A stretch of DNA of 64,000 nucleotides. Origin: Leucaena leucocephala (taxonomy: Eukaryota; Streptophyta; Magnoliopsida; Fabales; Fabaceae). Shown in pieces: positions 1 through 10,829 of this stretch. Made by a program: the position numbers and the translations under genes. Below the pieces are notes generated by a model that made no database searches, was not told where the DNA came from, and worked only from the letters and a program-made list of their open reading frames with translations. The stretch is from contig CM073550.1 in the NCBI GenBank assembly GCA_037074615.1, positions 12,914,001-12,978,000 of the forward strand. Direction: 5' to 3'. Within the stretch, counting starts at the first letter, position 1, and every line of letters starts with the position of its first letter.

Positions 1-331
1 TTCCCTCTCTTGACTTGACTTCTATTTATAACCTTTTTTTCTTGGCGTGGTATTTATGGACATTCTAAATCTAGGGTTGCTTTTTCAAGATACGATAAGA
101 TATTGGGAATAATATCAACTGAAATCTTGATAGATTATAACATTTGGATATATCCAAAGATAATTTAAGGATATTGAATCGTCATTATATCTTTTTTATA
201 CAAATTATAAAATTGTCATTATTTATTTAGTTCATTGACAATGGGGGAGAGCTTTACAAAATAATTATATATATATTTGTTTTATATATTTTCTATTAAT
301 TTTTATAGATATCTTTTGAAATATCTTCTGT

Positions 332-363
<32 letters not shown>

Positions 364-442
364 TAATCTATGTTGAATTTATTGGGGAATAATCCCCAAA
401 GATATTAACTTTTCTATTGCTTTCAAAAAAAATCTCACCAAT
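1..442. repeat. Segmental duplication block, copy A
   Basis: This block is almost identical to 22676-23105, including a TA microsatellite and the phrase around 'ggcgtggtatttatgg'. In the second copy the block lies between the 5' end of the NAC gene and PRP2. The copy here sits at the window edge, so a NAC-like gene may lie just outside to the left (inference). No coding sequence is seen in it. The block ends where the CACTA element inserted. Confidence 0.8.
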
Positions 443-454
443 CACTATAAAAAA

Positions 455-760
455 AATTAATTTTCAGCGACGACTTGAAGGTTTAAAAGTCACCGATGAA
501 ACCCTATAGTGACAATATTTTGTCACCGCTTATGAGACTGTCGCCTATACATATTGGCGGCGACAATTGAAAGTCGCCGCCTAAAGTTGAATTCACAGTC
601 ACATAAGTGTCGCTGCCTAAAGAATATTCTGCGGCGATATAGACGTCTTCACTTAAAGCTGATTCTGCGATAATATAAATATCGCCGTCTAAAGTTGATT
701 CTGTCGCCGCATAAAGTGGATCCTGCGGTAACATATTTGTCACCGCCTAAACTTAATATT
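455..760. repeat. CACTA subterminal repeat array
   Basis: About ten short direct and inverted copies of GTCGCCGC / GCGGCGAC, spaced roughly 25-35 bases apart, sit just inside the left end. The same motif recurs inside the right end at about 2680-2770. In CACTA elements such repeats are where the transposase binds. An open frame across them (504-743, minus) gives a repetitive peptide and is only a by-product of the array. Confidence 0.75.
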
Positions 761-934
761 ATTTTTTTAATTTTTTATATAATTTCTATGATATAAAAAA
801 ATATAATTTAATAATAAATGATAAATGATAAATAACTAAATAAATCATAATCTAATAATATTATTAAATATTTTGAAATATCAAATAAGTTCAATTACTT
901 AAACATATTTAAAATTAAAATTAAATTGTTTAGT

Positions 935-2622
935 TTATACATAAATTTTATATAGAAAGACCTGATTAGAAGTAGCCGCATATGGTTGCCTTTTCTGCAT
1001 CAAGGCAGCAAATTGAGCTTGTATCCTTTGCTTCATTTGTTCTATTAATCTTTGCTCGAATTGCACACTCTCTTGTTGTATCTTTTCACTCTCTTCTTCC
1101 ATCTTTGCACGCTCTACTACACGCTCAGCCTCTATTTTTTCTCTCTCCTCTTGAAATTTTTTATCAAACTCTTCCTGCAATTGGGCACGTACACTCTCCA
1201 CAACTGAACTATCAGTAGATTCAGGGCGATTTCTCTTCCTTGAAGATTTTGCTCTATACCCTTTTCCTCTTACATACCCTGACCTCTCACCAAGAACTGT
1301 CGCCAATATTTCCTCTTACGTCATTCGAGTATCACTCTCTAAATCTTGGTCTTGTTGTTGAGAAAGTTCGTGCCTACGACTCTATAATAAAAATATAAAA
1401 CTATTAGATTAAAAACAAAACTTAATCAAAATAAGATATTAAACAACAATGTGTACATGAAGCTGTTTAGAGTGTGGGTCAGCCCATACTACTTGTCCAT
1501 CTAATATCTTCCTAGTATGCATTATCTCCTACAGCTGGTCAGGAGGGATAGGTTGTCCAGTAGTAGGATCTCTCTATAAAATAACATACAAGAAAATACA
1601 AATATTAGATTTTAAAAAAAGATCAAAAATTTAAATTATAGTGGTGATAGATTAAACTTATGTAGCATATTCAATCTCTATAAATGATTGAGGACCACAG
1701 GTATGTTTAGTCATTTGTTTTTCTTGATTTATCTTATTCCTTATACTTTTGTTCTACAACAAAATGTAGAAACTAATAAGAATTTAATAATTAAAAAAAA
1801 TATAATTTATTTAGAAGGATAGTGAGATACCTTAAACATATCAGACTTAAAATATATTAATAACTACTCTCAATCTTAAAAAATAATAGTTTGAGGAGGA
1901 TCAACTAATCTATCCTCATCAGTCTCATATTTCTTGTAGTGAGAGTGTAGATTGTTCTTCCAATTTCTGAATGTATTTTGTAAAATAATTAATATAGCTA
2001 TATGAAACTTTTCTTCAGTAATTACATCCGCAGGTTCAAATTTATCCTGAAATAAATAAATATAAAGAATTTATATAATAATATAAATAAACTAAAATAA
2101 GTGTAAAAATTTGACATAAATAATACCTTTATTTTTAAAATCATATCATGACCATATTTTTCAAAAATATTCTTCTAGTTACCTCCACTATCTCTAAAAG
2201 AGACTATAGTTCTAAGAGTTAAATCACAATAATTAGAAAAGTCTCTTGCTTCTAGACCGATCGCTCTTGATATGAAATCTGAAAATTTGACTCAAATTTT
2301 TTATCCTTGTGCGGTCCTCAAATTCACGTTAATAGACTTATAATCCTCTGCACTTGTTGATTGTAGTAGAAGAGCCTATTATTAAAATTCAATTAGAACA
2401 ATTAAATGTTACATGCGATGCAAATCAATTATTATAAAATTGAAGTAAACTTACCTGCACTACTATTTTGAGTGTGGGGAGTAGGAGGAGAGTTGATAGG
2501 TATTTCCTGAAGTTGCTATTGCAGTAATAAAAGTGAAATAACATGTCTCGATTGAGGTGTAGAGCATATACCTCGGCTATTTGTGATGTCATTAGATATA
2601 ACAGAAAGACTTTTTCCACCTC
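935..2622 (-). pseudogene. Plant transposase (Ptta/En/Spm family) pseudogene
   Basis: Read on the minus strand, the pieces are: a start-proximal stretch around 2440-2620; a segment with WKNNLHSHYKKYETDEDRL (about 1900-1960); one with DPTTGQPIPPDQL, then a stop, then EIMHTRKILDG (about 1490-1575); and a C-terminal part with LGERSGYVRGKGY followed by a Glu/Arg/Gln-rich coiled-coil-like tail (935-1306). These match the layout of the plant Ptta/En/Spm accessory transposase (Transposase_24) with its intron-split exons. The in-frame TAG after PPDQL and the broken frames show it is dead. It lies wholly inside the CACTA element, which explains its presence. Confidence 0.75.
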
Positions 2623-2803
2623 GACCTCTCTTTAATCCTGATATATCCTACAAAAATATGTACCTCGGCTATTTTTGTCGCCGCTAAAACTCAAGACTTT
2701 CAGGGGCGGCAATTAATGTCGCCGCTAAAAATCTATTTTCAGCCGCAACTTTTTTTGTCGCCGCTGAAAAGTCATGGCCAAATCTATATTTTTTTTTGTA
2801 GTG

Positions 2804-4274
2804 AATACACATATGAGCGTGTGTGTATTAATTATTTTAAATATTCAATTCGAAGAAAATAATAGCCCAATCTTATATGTGTGTGTGTGTCTGTGTGGGT
2901 ATCTTATAAAATTTTAAGTATCTTATCATTTGAATTATTTATAGATATCTGATATATCCACCCAATTTTATTCACTTTAGATTTATTTATATTTGAATTA
3001 ATTTGGAAGATATAGTTCAAATTACAATTTATTTGAGTGAATTTTTCAGTAGTTATCTTTGATATTTTTAATATTGATCTTTGATATTTTCAGTACTTAT
3101 CATTTTGATATTTCTATACTTAACTTTGACTTTTCAGTACTTATATTTGATATTTTTGTTGGCAAAAAAACTTATATTTAATATTTTCTTAATACTGAAA
3201 ACAATTAAATGTCAATGTTGAAAACATAAAACACGAGTATTAAAAATGTTAAAAATGAGTATTGATTTTTTTAAAAAAAAATTACTGAAAGTATCAAAGT
3301 AAAGTACTAAAAAAGTTAAGTCCAAAAAATTTTAATTTGAACGAAAAATTATGATCCTTTCTCATAATGAAAAAATTAATGAGTTTTAGACTATATTAAC
3401 ATTAAGTCCCTTATATCAATTTCCTCAATTTTTCTAATTATATTTGGTCATGTGTCATATTTTTTTCCATATGAATTTAAATTAAATAAAGATATTAAAA
3501 AAATATGACACAGAGCAATATAAGATTGAAGAACTTGATCAAATATATATAAGGAACTTATCTAAGTTTTATCCTTTTATTAATTGTAATTAGTATTCTT
3601 TGAAAACCGTTAGACATAATTTGCCAAAAATTAAGGTTTTAATTATCATTAAATTACTTAGGAAGTTCTCAAGTGTCATTCTCCAATAGATAAATGGATG
3701 AACAACAAAGCAATTTGTCCTTTTCTCATTGGTAATTTCTGGTAAACTTTTAGATTTGAAAGTACGGAAAAAGTTAGCCAACCCCCTTGTTATTTAGAGC
3801 TTGAGTTCCCAAAATTCAGAAGATGTTGAGCTATCAAAACTCTCAAAATGTCTTCTAATGGTTCTCCAAACGTGGTGTGCGGCGTCTATTGGCTACATAA
3901 TAGACACACTTTCCACCACACACGTCATCAGCCTTTAGAAATTATCAACCACCTTATTAGCTCGACTACAACAATTATAAAAATTAATTACTTCTCCTCA
4001 TAATCTACGATATAATTGTTAGAATTAATATTAATTATAAATATAAGATATATTTTATATATTTATCAATTTTTTTAAAATTATCAATATTAATACCCCT
4101 TTAATAATAATCAAGTAAGAATAGGAAGGAGGGAATTAAAAATATAATTAGGATATTCTAGGAAAATTATATAATTTTAATTAATTTAACTAATTTTTTA
4201 ATTTAATTAAATCAGTTAAATATGTCATATATTAAGGACAATAAGAATAATATATAAATACACATATAAGTGTT
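2804..4274. other. Non-coding distal 5' flank of PRP1, duplicated
   Basis: No gene is seen. 2804-3390 resembles 25140-25935 (AT-rich, repeated 'gtacttatcattttgata' phrases). 3397-4274 is a close copy of 23105-23946 upstream of PRP2. At 4012-4250 there is an AT-rich palindromic MITE-like stretch shared with PRP2 (23690-23915), with a relative at 31135-31360. Confidence 0.6.
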
Positions 4275-4356
4275 GGTGAACTAATAAAAAGATCTCAAAG
4301 TCTCTTTATGGTTGTCCAAACCACACAAATCCCCCACTTACCTCTATCTATATAAA
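4275..4356 (+). promoter_or_regulatory. PRP1 proximal promoter block with TATA box
   Basis: It contains the array-wide phrases GGTGAACTAA, AGATCTCAAAGTCT and TATGGTTGTCCAAACC, then a pyrimidine-rich stretch and the TATA box TATATAAA at 4349-4356, 95 bp before the ATG. Conservation of this block across all copies suggests shared regulation. Confidence 0.7.
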
Positions 4357-4443
4357 CACCCAGAAATCCCAATGGGTTCTCATCAAAAGTCAAACCAAAG
4401 CATTCTCACACATATCTTCTTCTTTCTTCTTCACAATTCAGTC

Positions 4444-4830
4444 ATGGCTTCTTCTTCATGCAAATCCATCATCACAGCTTTCATAATGGCTCTCACATTC
4501 TCAAGCATGATGTTTTCGAGCTTAGCAGCTCGTGGTCTTCTTCAAACAACACAACCTTCGATACCAAACATGCCCGGAATTCCAAGTAACTTGCCCAAAC
4601 CTACAGGATTACCACCATTGCCTTCAATCCCAAGTAACATTCCTCCTTTGCCTACAAATCTCCCAAATCTGCCCAAACCAACTACCACACTTCCTCCTCT
4701 TCCTTCAATGCCTAAGATTCCAACAGTGCCACAGGCCACACTTCCTCCATTGCCAAACATGCCCTCTCTCCCCACTATCCCTACCACTATGCCCTCCATC
4801 CCATTCCTTTCTCCTCCTCCTTCTAATTAA
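4444..4830 (+). CDS. PRP1: small secreted proline-rich protein
   Basis: Single-exon gene, 128 aa. Residues 1-29 form a signal peptide (MASSSCKSII... to SSLAA), followed by RGLLQTTQPSIPN. The mature part of about 99 residues is one-third proline (33 by count), with Pro at nearly every third position and Leu/Ile/Met usually before it. It ends PFLSPPPSN. There is no Cys in the mature part and few charges. The layout resembles plant PELPK/HRGP-like cell-wall proteins, so an apoplastic or wall location is likely; a specific role is not shown. The ATG at 4444 is chosen because it opens the signal peptide and lies 95 bp from the TATA box. An in-frame ATG at 4372 lies only 23 bp past the TATA start and is probably not transcribed. 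PRP1 shares its 5' flank with PRP2 and its 3' flank with PRP3. Confidence 0.85.
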   Translation: MASSSCKSIITAFIMALTFSSMMFSSLAARGLLQTTQPSIPNMPGIPSNLPKPTGLPPLPSIPSNIPPLPTNLPNLPKPTTTLPPLPSMPKIPTVPQATLPPLPNMPSLPTIPTTMPSIPFLSPPPSN

Positions 4831-5458
4831 TATCTCAAAACGGTTCACTTGTGACTCATCTATATATTGTGGCTGGTAGTTCTCACTACTCAGCAGCATG
4901 CTAGCATATATTTTAGGAAGAGTTTTTGTCAAGTGGCTCTATATATGTCGTTTTCTTTTCTTGTTATTGATTGTAATATTGTTTACGCAGTTGCTATTAT
5001 ACAATAATTCAGTTCATGTAATGTGATCTCATCTGAAACTTCTAAAACCCTTACAGTATTAAATTAACTAGATAAATAATGGTCAAAATAGTTCTGTTAT
5101 GGATCAAAATATTCTACTGAAAATACTCTTATTAATGATAATTAAACTGATGCTTACGTTCACCTTCCATAGTTCAGTTTAAGAAAAATCTCAGCAAGGA
5201 AGTAGCTACAACGAAGAAGGCAAATTATACCCTAATAACCTAAGCCCAATTATCACATTTATATTCCATTAACATCTGAATATTAATATAATTAAGGCCA
5301 TTCATTACAAGTTCACAAAATGCTATTGTTGTGTTAAAGGCAAATTATATTATGGGCTAAGGTGCCAAAATTGCAATGGATAGCCAAGACACAAAGAAAA
5401 GTTTGCAACTAACGGAGGGAGTTAGTTTCTTAAAACATGAAGAACTTATATATAATAA

Positions 5459-5490
<32 letters not shown>

Positions 5491-5797
5491 ATGAGATAAA
5501 TGTAGTCTAACCAATTTACGTTAATGTGAATAATCGATAAAATTTTTTAGCAAAATAATTAAGTTCTCTTGCTGATGAATCATATATTACAAACGCTTTA
5601 AAATAAATATATACATATTTAATAAAATAAAAATATTTTTATAATCTATGCAAATCAAAAGATAATTAATTTATTACTTGTATGATTTGTTTAATCAAAA
5701 ACATATTATACATGCATATATATATATATAATGCATTATATTTGTTTATATAGTCCTAATATAAACTATTCGAATTTTTTTTAAGAAATAAATCAGA
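4831..5797. repeat. 3' flank of PRP1, duplicated after PRP3
   Basis: It aligns by eye with 29938-30899 over nearly 1 kb, including a TA microsatellite at about 5459-5484, and both stop at 'aaatcagaa'. The likely 3' UTR and poly(A) region, with a TTGTTATTGATTGTAA stretch, lies in the first 150 bases. No other gene is seen. Confidence 0.75.
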
Positions 5798-5979
5798 ACT
5801 CTTTAGCTTGCCCTACACACTGAAACGGAAAGAAAATTGGAAAAATAGTTCCAACTTGGGCGAAAGGGAAGTTCCAACCCATATTGTAAAAGCCGAACTG
5901 AAAAGGTTACCGTATCACGGTTCAAACGGATGAATTGCGGATGGATGACGTAATAATTAAATTTAAAATAATATTTTAG

Positions 5980-6015
<36 letters not shown>

Positions 6016-6867
6016 AAATGAAATATCAAAAGATAAAAAAAACATCACATTATATCCAATCCAATTATTAATATAATAGCTCCATAAATCCATAATATAT
6101 CAAGTTATCAACCGAAAATTTATTATCAAATAGTTGGCCAGAAATAAATTATAAATTATAAAATGAACTAATGAATATTGTTTTCTCCCCCACATCTAAT
6201 ATCTACATAATAAATCATTTATTAGATTAATTGCTTTTCCCTAACGTATATGCAGCACAGCAAAAGATACAACTAAATTGAATATATTAATATTTAATAT
6301 TTATATAACCTTTTTTTATATCTCTCATTTGTTTTTTACTACATTTCGTCTACTGCCTCCCCCCTGTATTATTTTCATCTTCCCACAGAAGCTTTCATTT
6401 TCTCTCTCATTCGTTTTAATTTTTCTGGACAACTTTTCCATTTTCCTTTTCTCCTCTTACATCTTTTCCGCACACCTCTTTCTCCAGTTACTAAAGCTTT
6501 ACCATTTTTTATCATCAATCGTCTTCATTTGGAAACTTGAAAGGGACTAAGCAGGCTTGAACTTTCAAAATATCACATACCAGACGGACGAGCAGAGGAG
6601 CTGGCACATGACGTAACGGCGATGGTGAACCCCCACAACCACCAGACGCAACGGCGGAACACAACGGCGACAGAGGCCTGAGAAAAACAAGAGATGGGAG
6701 AGCTAAAGATTAGGCCGAAACGCTATGTTTTTCGTCTGGTTTTTAATAGTGCAAATCCAGAGTTTTTAAACTGGCAAAACGCAAGCTTGGACCTTTTCTT
6801 CTTCTCAGATTTCTTTCATTTTTTCCTTCAGATTCCTCGGTCGCTCTCCTCAGCCTCCGACTTCTTC
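5798..6867. other. Intergenic, no gene recognised
   Basis: AT-rich with a TA microsatellite (about 5987-6014). At 6590-6680 there is a less AT-rich patch with 'aacggcg' repeats that resembles a leader or a retroelement edge, but no convincing frame. Nothing else can be supported. Confidence 0.4.
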
Positions 6868-7039
6868 TGTTAGAGTCAGACACAAGGATTGGATATTTGG
6901 GCCTCCTATTATTTGTTGGTATTGGCCCAGAAACTGTTGTTTATATGGGCTTCGTTTGTATCATATGTGATGTATTTGATGACTGGAATAATGAGCAATG
7001 ATATACAGATTGAATTTCTCCCAACTAAATGAGTTAGCA
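6868..7039 (+). mobile_element. Possible 5' LTR of a copia relic with primer-binding site
   Basis: The 172-bp stretch begins TGTTAGAGTC and ends GTTAGCA. It is directly followed by TGGTACTAGAGC (7040-7051), a degraded form of the TGGTATCAGAGC primer site complementary to initiator tRNA-Met. A copia gag relic follows at 7936. The TG...CA ends and PBS fit a short copia LTR. No matching 3' LTR was located, so the call rests on position and termini. Confidence 0.5.
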
Positions 7040-7146
7040 TGGTACTAGAGCGGGTCGCTCCAAGAGGACCGAATGTGTAATCAAGAAACGCTCATGTCTA
7101 AGATCCAAGATCCAAGAGCACTCTGTATCAAGAATGTTGAAGCCAT

Positions 7147-7800
7147 GAGGGTTTGTTTGGTTAGAGGGTTTTAAAGGGGAGGGGAGGGGAGAGGAAAGTG
7201 TGTTTGGTTGAAAAAAATGGAAGGGAGGAGGGATTTTTTGTCTTTTTGTGGTCCCCTCCCTTCCATTCCAAAAGGGGGGTTTTTGGAAGGGAGAGAAAAT
7301 TTTATCCCCTTTATGACTAAAATGCCTCCAAATTTTTTTTAATATTCCAATTATACCCTCAATTTTTTTTTTCACATCTAATTTTTTTTTAATTGCATAA
7401 TAATTATAATAAATTATAATAAAAACTTAATAAGTATAATAAATTATTTATATATTAATTAAAATATATAATAATTATAAAATTAATAAAAAATGTTAAA
7501 ATTTTAACATATTTTTTTATTTTTTTATTTTTATTATATATATAAATGAGATAAAAAATTTTAAGATTTATAAATTAAAAAATAATAATTTTAATATGAA
7601 TATTATAAATAAAGAATAAATAAATTTAAATAAAGAGATAAGGGTATTTTTGTCAACTTTTAATTAATCCCTCTCCCCTCCCCTCCCCTCTCCTTCTAAA
7701 CCAAACAAAAAATATCATTCGTTAACCTCCCCTACCTTTCTCTACCCTCCCTTAAATTAATCTAACCTACCCTCCCCTATGGTAAACCAAACAAAGCCTA
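7147..7800. mobile_element. MITE-like element nested in the copia relic
   Basis: The ends are inverted: GGTTTGTTTGGTTAGAGGG followed by G-rich GGGGAGGGGAGGGG at the left, and C-rich CCCTCCCCTATGG then ACCAAACAAAGCC at the right. The centre is very AT-rich. Such TTTGTTTGG termini with G/C-rich subtermini are common in plant MITEs. It separates the primer site from gag, so it entered after the retrotransposon. The superfamily is not assigned because no target duplication is clear. Confidence 0.6.
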
Positions 7801-7935
7801 AGAGAAAAGGGCTGACGGCCAATCCACCGATGAAGACCAAAAGAAGTGACAGAGATGTTGAGGGACTCGACTTTACCCATCCTCTGTTCCTTCATCCATC
7901 CGACGCCTAAGGCTCAACAATCATCCATCACGTTC

Positions 7936-8870
7936 TAATGGGAAGCGATAACTACACAATAAGGAGCAGTGTCATGTGAATCACGCTCCTCGGCAAACAT
8001 AAATTGGGATTTGTCCATGGAATGTGTGAAAAATTCAACTATAAGGAATAACTCCATTCTCAGTGGGCTCGGTGCAACACAATTGTATTGTCATGGATTC
8101 TGCACTCCGCATCGAAGGACCTTGCCAACAATATTATCTTCTTTCAATATGCCAAATCAGTTTGGGTTGATCTTGAAGTGCGATTCAACAAGGTAACAAG
8201 TTCTCAAATTTTTTCCTTGCATCGTGAAATTGCATCCCTGTAGCAAGGCTCAGTGTCTATCTCATCTTATTACACTAAGATGAAAGAGCTCTAGGAAGAA
8301 CAGAGCATGTTGCTCCCGTTGCCTGCTTACAAATGTGAGACGTTGAGGATCTATGCTAAAAGGACATAACAACATAAACTTCTGTAGTTCCTTACTGGCC
8401 TCAATGACAATTTCAGCTTGGCAAGGAGTCACATATTACTGATGACTCGCCTGCCATCAATTAACCAATCATTTTCCATGATTTTAGAAGATAAGGCGCA
8501 AAGAAACATCATCGGGTCTGCTGGTAGTGATCTTGTTGAAGGAGCGGCAGTGACTGCTAGAGGTAGAGTACTTGGACGAGGAAGGGGAAGAGGAGGAACC
8601 CCACCTGAATGCACCTACTACAACCAGAAAAGCCACACCAAGGAAGGATATTGGCACATAATTGGATTCTCAAAATATTTTAAGGGGAACAAACCCAAAT
8701 TGGGTTGTGAAGAAACCATCAATCATACAGAAACACAGATAGTTTCAGGAACAGAGAATGTTAATCATGTTTCTGCCATCGTTACTCCAAGGTTTACTCA
8801 AAAAGAGTATGCACGATTGCTCTAATTCCTTCAGAAAGATACAACTTCTCCCAATTTAGCACAATCTCTT
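7936..8870 (+). pseudogene. Ty1/copia gag pseudogene
   Basis: Translation across frames gives typical copia Gag phrases in order: NYTIRSS, NIIFFQYAKSVWVDLEVRF, SLHREIASL, then stops, FLTGLNDNFSLARSHILLM, LPSINQSFSMIL, an RGRGRG linker, and CTYYNQKSHTKEGYWHIIGF, a damaged CCHC zinc knuckle. There are several stops and frameshifts between 8030 and 8400. The longest open part is 8418-8825. No integrase or reverse transcriptase follows, so this is a 5' fragment. It belongs with the LTR at 6868-7039. Confidence 0.8.
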
Positions 8871-10829
8871 ACGGGTACAAAGTTTGAAAAGGTTCCAATG
8901 CTGTTTGTGTATTCTTTATGTGATCAAAAGGAAAAATTAGCAGAAAATGAGAATCAGTTTGGGAAACGAAAAACTAGGGGGGAAAAGAAAAGAAAAGAAA
9001 AAGGACCAGTTTTTGGTATGCTATCATGTACTCTTTCTTGAGGATGAATCATTCATCACATAATTTGCTAAAAAGATTCTCTTTAGAACAATCACTTGAT
9101 GTGAAAATTACTGCTTCTCTGAGTCATTTCAGAATCTCATTGTCTATGCAAGTTGATGGTTTGTTTCTACTGATTCATTTCTTCTTTGGTCAAGTTGGAA
9201 GCAAGTGATCACAATCTGAGTCCAAATCCTCTCAGAACACGAAAGAGTTTGTTCTCTCCACATATTTTTCAGTTTTGTTTAGACTGTTACAATTATTGTT
9301 ATTTTTTATCTAATTGTTTTGATTATGGTGACTTTCTTGCACTCAATTTTTTGCATACAAAAAAGATGTTATGCAAACTTGTACCTGATGTAAATAATAG
9401 CCACTTTTTAACAAAAAAAAACATTATTACTTTTAGTTCGTTTAATTTTTTAGATAAAAAATCACTTAATTAAGGGGATAATAGAACAATATAATATTAT
9501 ATAAATTGATCATGATTTAAATGGAAAAGGTTTCGGGTTTAAGTATAGAGTCTTGAGTTCAACTCTATATAAATATAAAAAATATTTTTACAATTTTAAT
9601 AATATTTAAATATGACACAATTAAATAGTCATTAAAAGGAATAATATAATATTATCTCCTTGCACAGATTTTGTTTTTTAAATTTCAGTTTGAGACCTAA
9701 TTGGTGTTGGGTTAAAAATGAAAACCCTCGTTAGTGAGACTTATGTTTTGTAACATTGTCTTCTTTTTTAATGTCAAATGGCACACATTGATCCTCTTAT
9801 GGGTCAAATGGCACACATTTAATCTGCCAATCTGCATATTCCAATTCCAAATAGAGAAGTTCATCTTTTTGTATATTTATTTTTCTTTTATCTAAAAGTA
9901 ATGTGTAAGAGAAACTTTCCATTTTAGACACATTAAATTTTAAGTTTTTTATTTGTTATTTTTTCTATTACAAAAGTTTTCTTTTTGTTACAGTTTGTTT
10001 TACATGGGTGATAGCATAAGTTTTTTTTTTTGGGCAAGAGCTTCAGCCTAAAATAATACATATCAACTTCAAATAAAAATTTCAATGGGATTAGATCTAG
10101 CTAGACTCTAATATTCAAAATCCTATTGGAGGAGATGATCATATTTGCGAGTTGCCTTGCATATGATTACCCTAAATGGAAAGATTTACTCTATGAAAAG
10201 AAATACTTAAAGTAATAAAAATAAAAATATTGGAAAAAGTTCTCAGAAACAAAGTATCTAAAGTTGGGACCTAAGGAAACCAACTCTATATTGGTCAAAT
10301 TATAGTTACTTTGCATGTATACAAATTGTGGGGTATCCATATTTTTCATACTTTTTTGTGTATAAAAATTTAACGGTTGTTCTTCCCCTGAAAACTTTTT
10401 AATGGGAACTTTTCCTAAATTTTTCCAAAAATAAAAACTGATCAATTAGTGTAAAGGAACCTGAAATGCCTCCTGATCCATTGTTGAAGAAATTGTTTGT
10501 CGTGTACCTCAGACAGGGTTGGCCGAGAGAGACAATCCGAATTGGAGAATCATACTACCCTAAAAGGGAAAAAGCTTCACCTTCACGGTATTCTGATGAA
10601 CTTGTGGTGAATGAAGTAGCTACGGTTATAAAGTCCCTTTCTTCTCTTCTCTCTTAATTTAATTTCTCCGTTTTTGTTGGAGACGACTCGATTCGAAGAC
10701 GCGTCCTGATCAAACCAACTTTTACTTTACCCACCCTTTAAAATAATTCCCCTGCCATGACTTTTTCATTCATTTATCAATTCGTACTGAAGGAGAAGAG
10801 TACCCATTTTTGTTTGAGCTTTCTCTGAT
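8871..10829. other. Intergenic, no gene recognised
   Basis: Remnants after the gag relic and the distal upstream region of the carbonic anhydrase gene. Only short open frames are seen, with no recognisable product. The 150 bases before 10830 hold a CT-rich leader-like stretch. Confidence 0.4.

Larger units (their letters stand above)
443..2803 (-). mobile_element. CACTA (En/Spm-type) DNA transposon, degenerate
   Basis: The element starts CACTATAAAAAAAATT and ends with a run of T then GTAGTG, so the termini are inverted CACTA ends. A 3-bp target duplication, AAT, flanks it exactly (440-442 and 2804-2806). GCGGCGAC-type subterminal repeats lie just inside both ends (about 455-760 and 2680-2770). 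Inside is a decayed minus-strand Ptta/En/Spm gene. Related flanking DNA without the element appears near 25130-25160 and 22105-22140, where the sequence runs straight from 'aaatctcac' to 'gtgtgtg'. The TIRs, TSD size and subterminal repeats are the hallmarks of CACTA elements. The internal stops mean this copy is not autonomous. Confidence 0.9.

Noticed and set aside
504..743. Repetitive 79-codon minus-strand frame
   Set aside because: It runs through CACTA subterminal repeats; its periodic peptide is an artefact of the repeat.
4542..4799. Long minus-strand open frame across PRP1 (Gly-rich), repeated in the other copies
   Set aside because: It mirrors the Pro codons (CCN read as GGN) and follows the PRP reading exactly in every copy. 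No signal or start context of its own.
4532..4879. Shifted + strand frame over PRP1, with counterparts in PRP2, PRP3, PRP6 and PRP8
   Set aside because: It is open only because the gene is C/T-rich with few A-starting triplets. The PRP frame has the signal peptide and the conserved ends.
7034..7375. 113-codon minus-strand frame
   Set aside because: It crosses the copia PBS region and the MITE end. It has no recognisable protein.
10466..10657. Open frame just before the carbonic anhydrase gene as an N-terminal extension
   Set aside because: It ends before the gene, and the ATG at 10830 already gives a transit-like start with in-phase exons.
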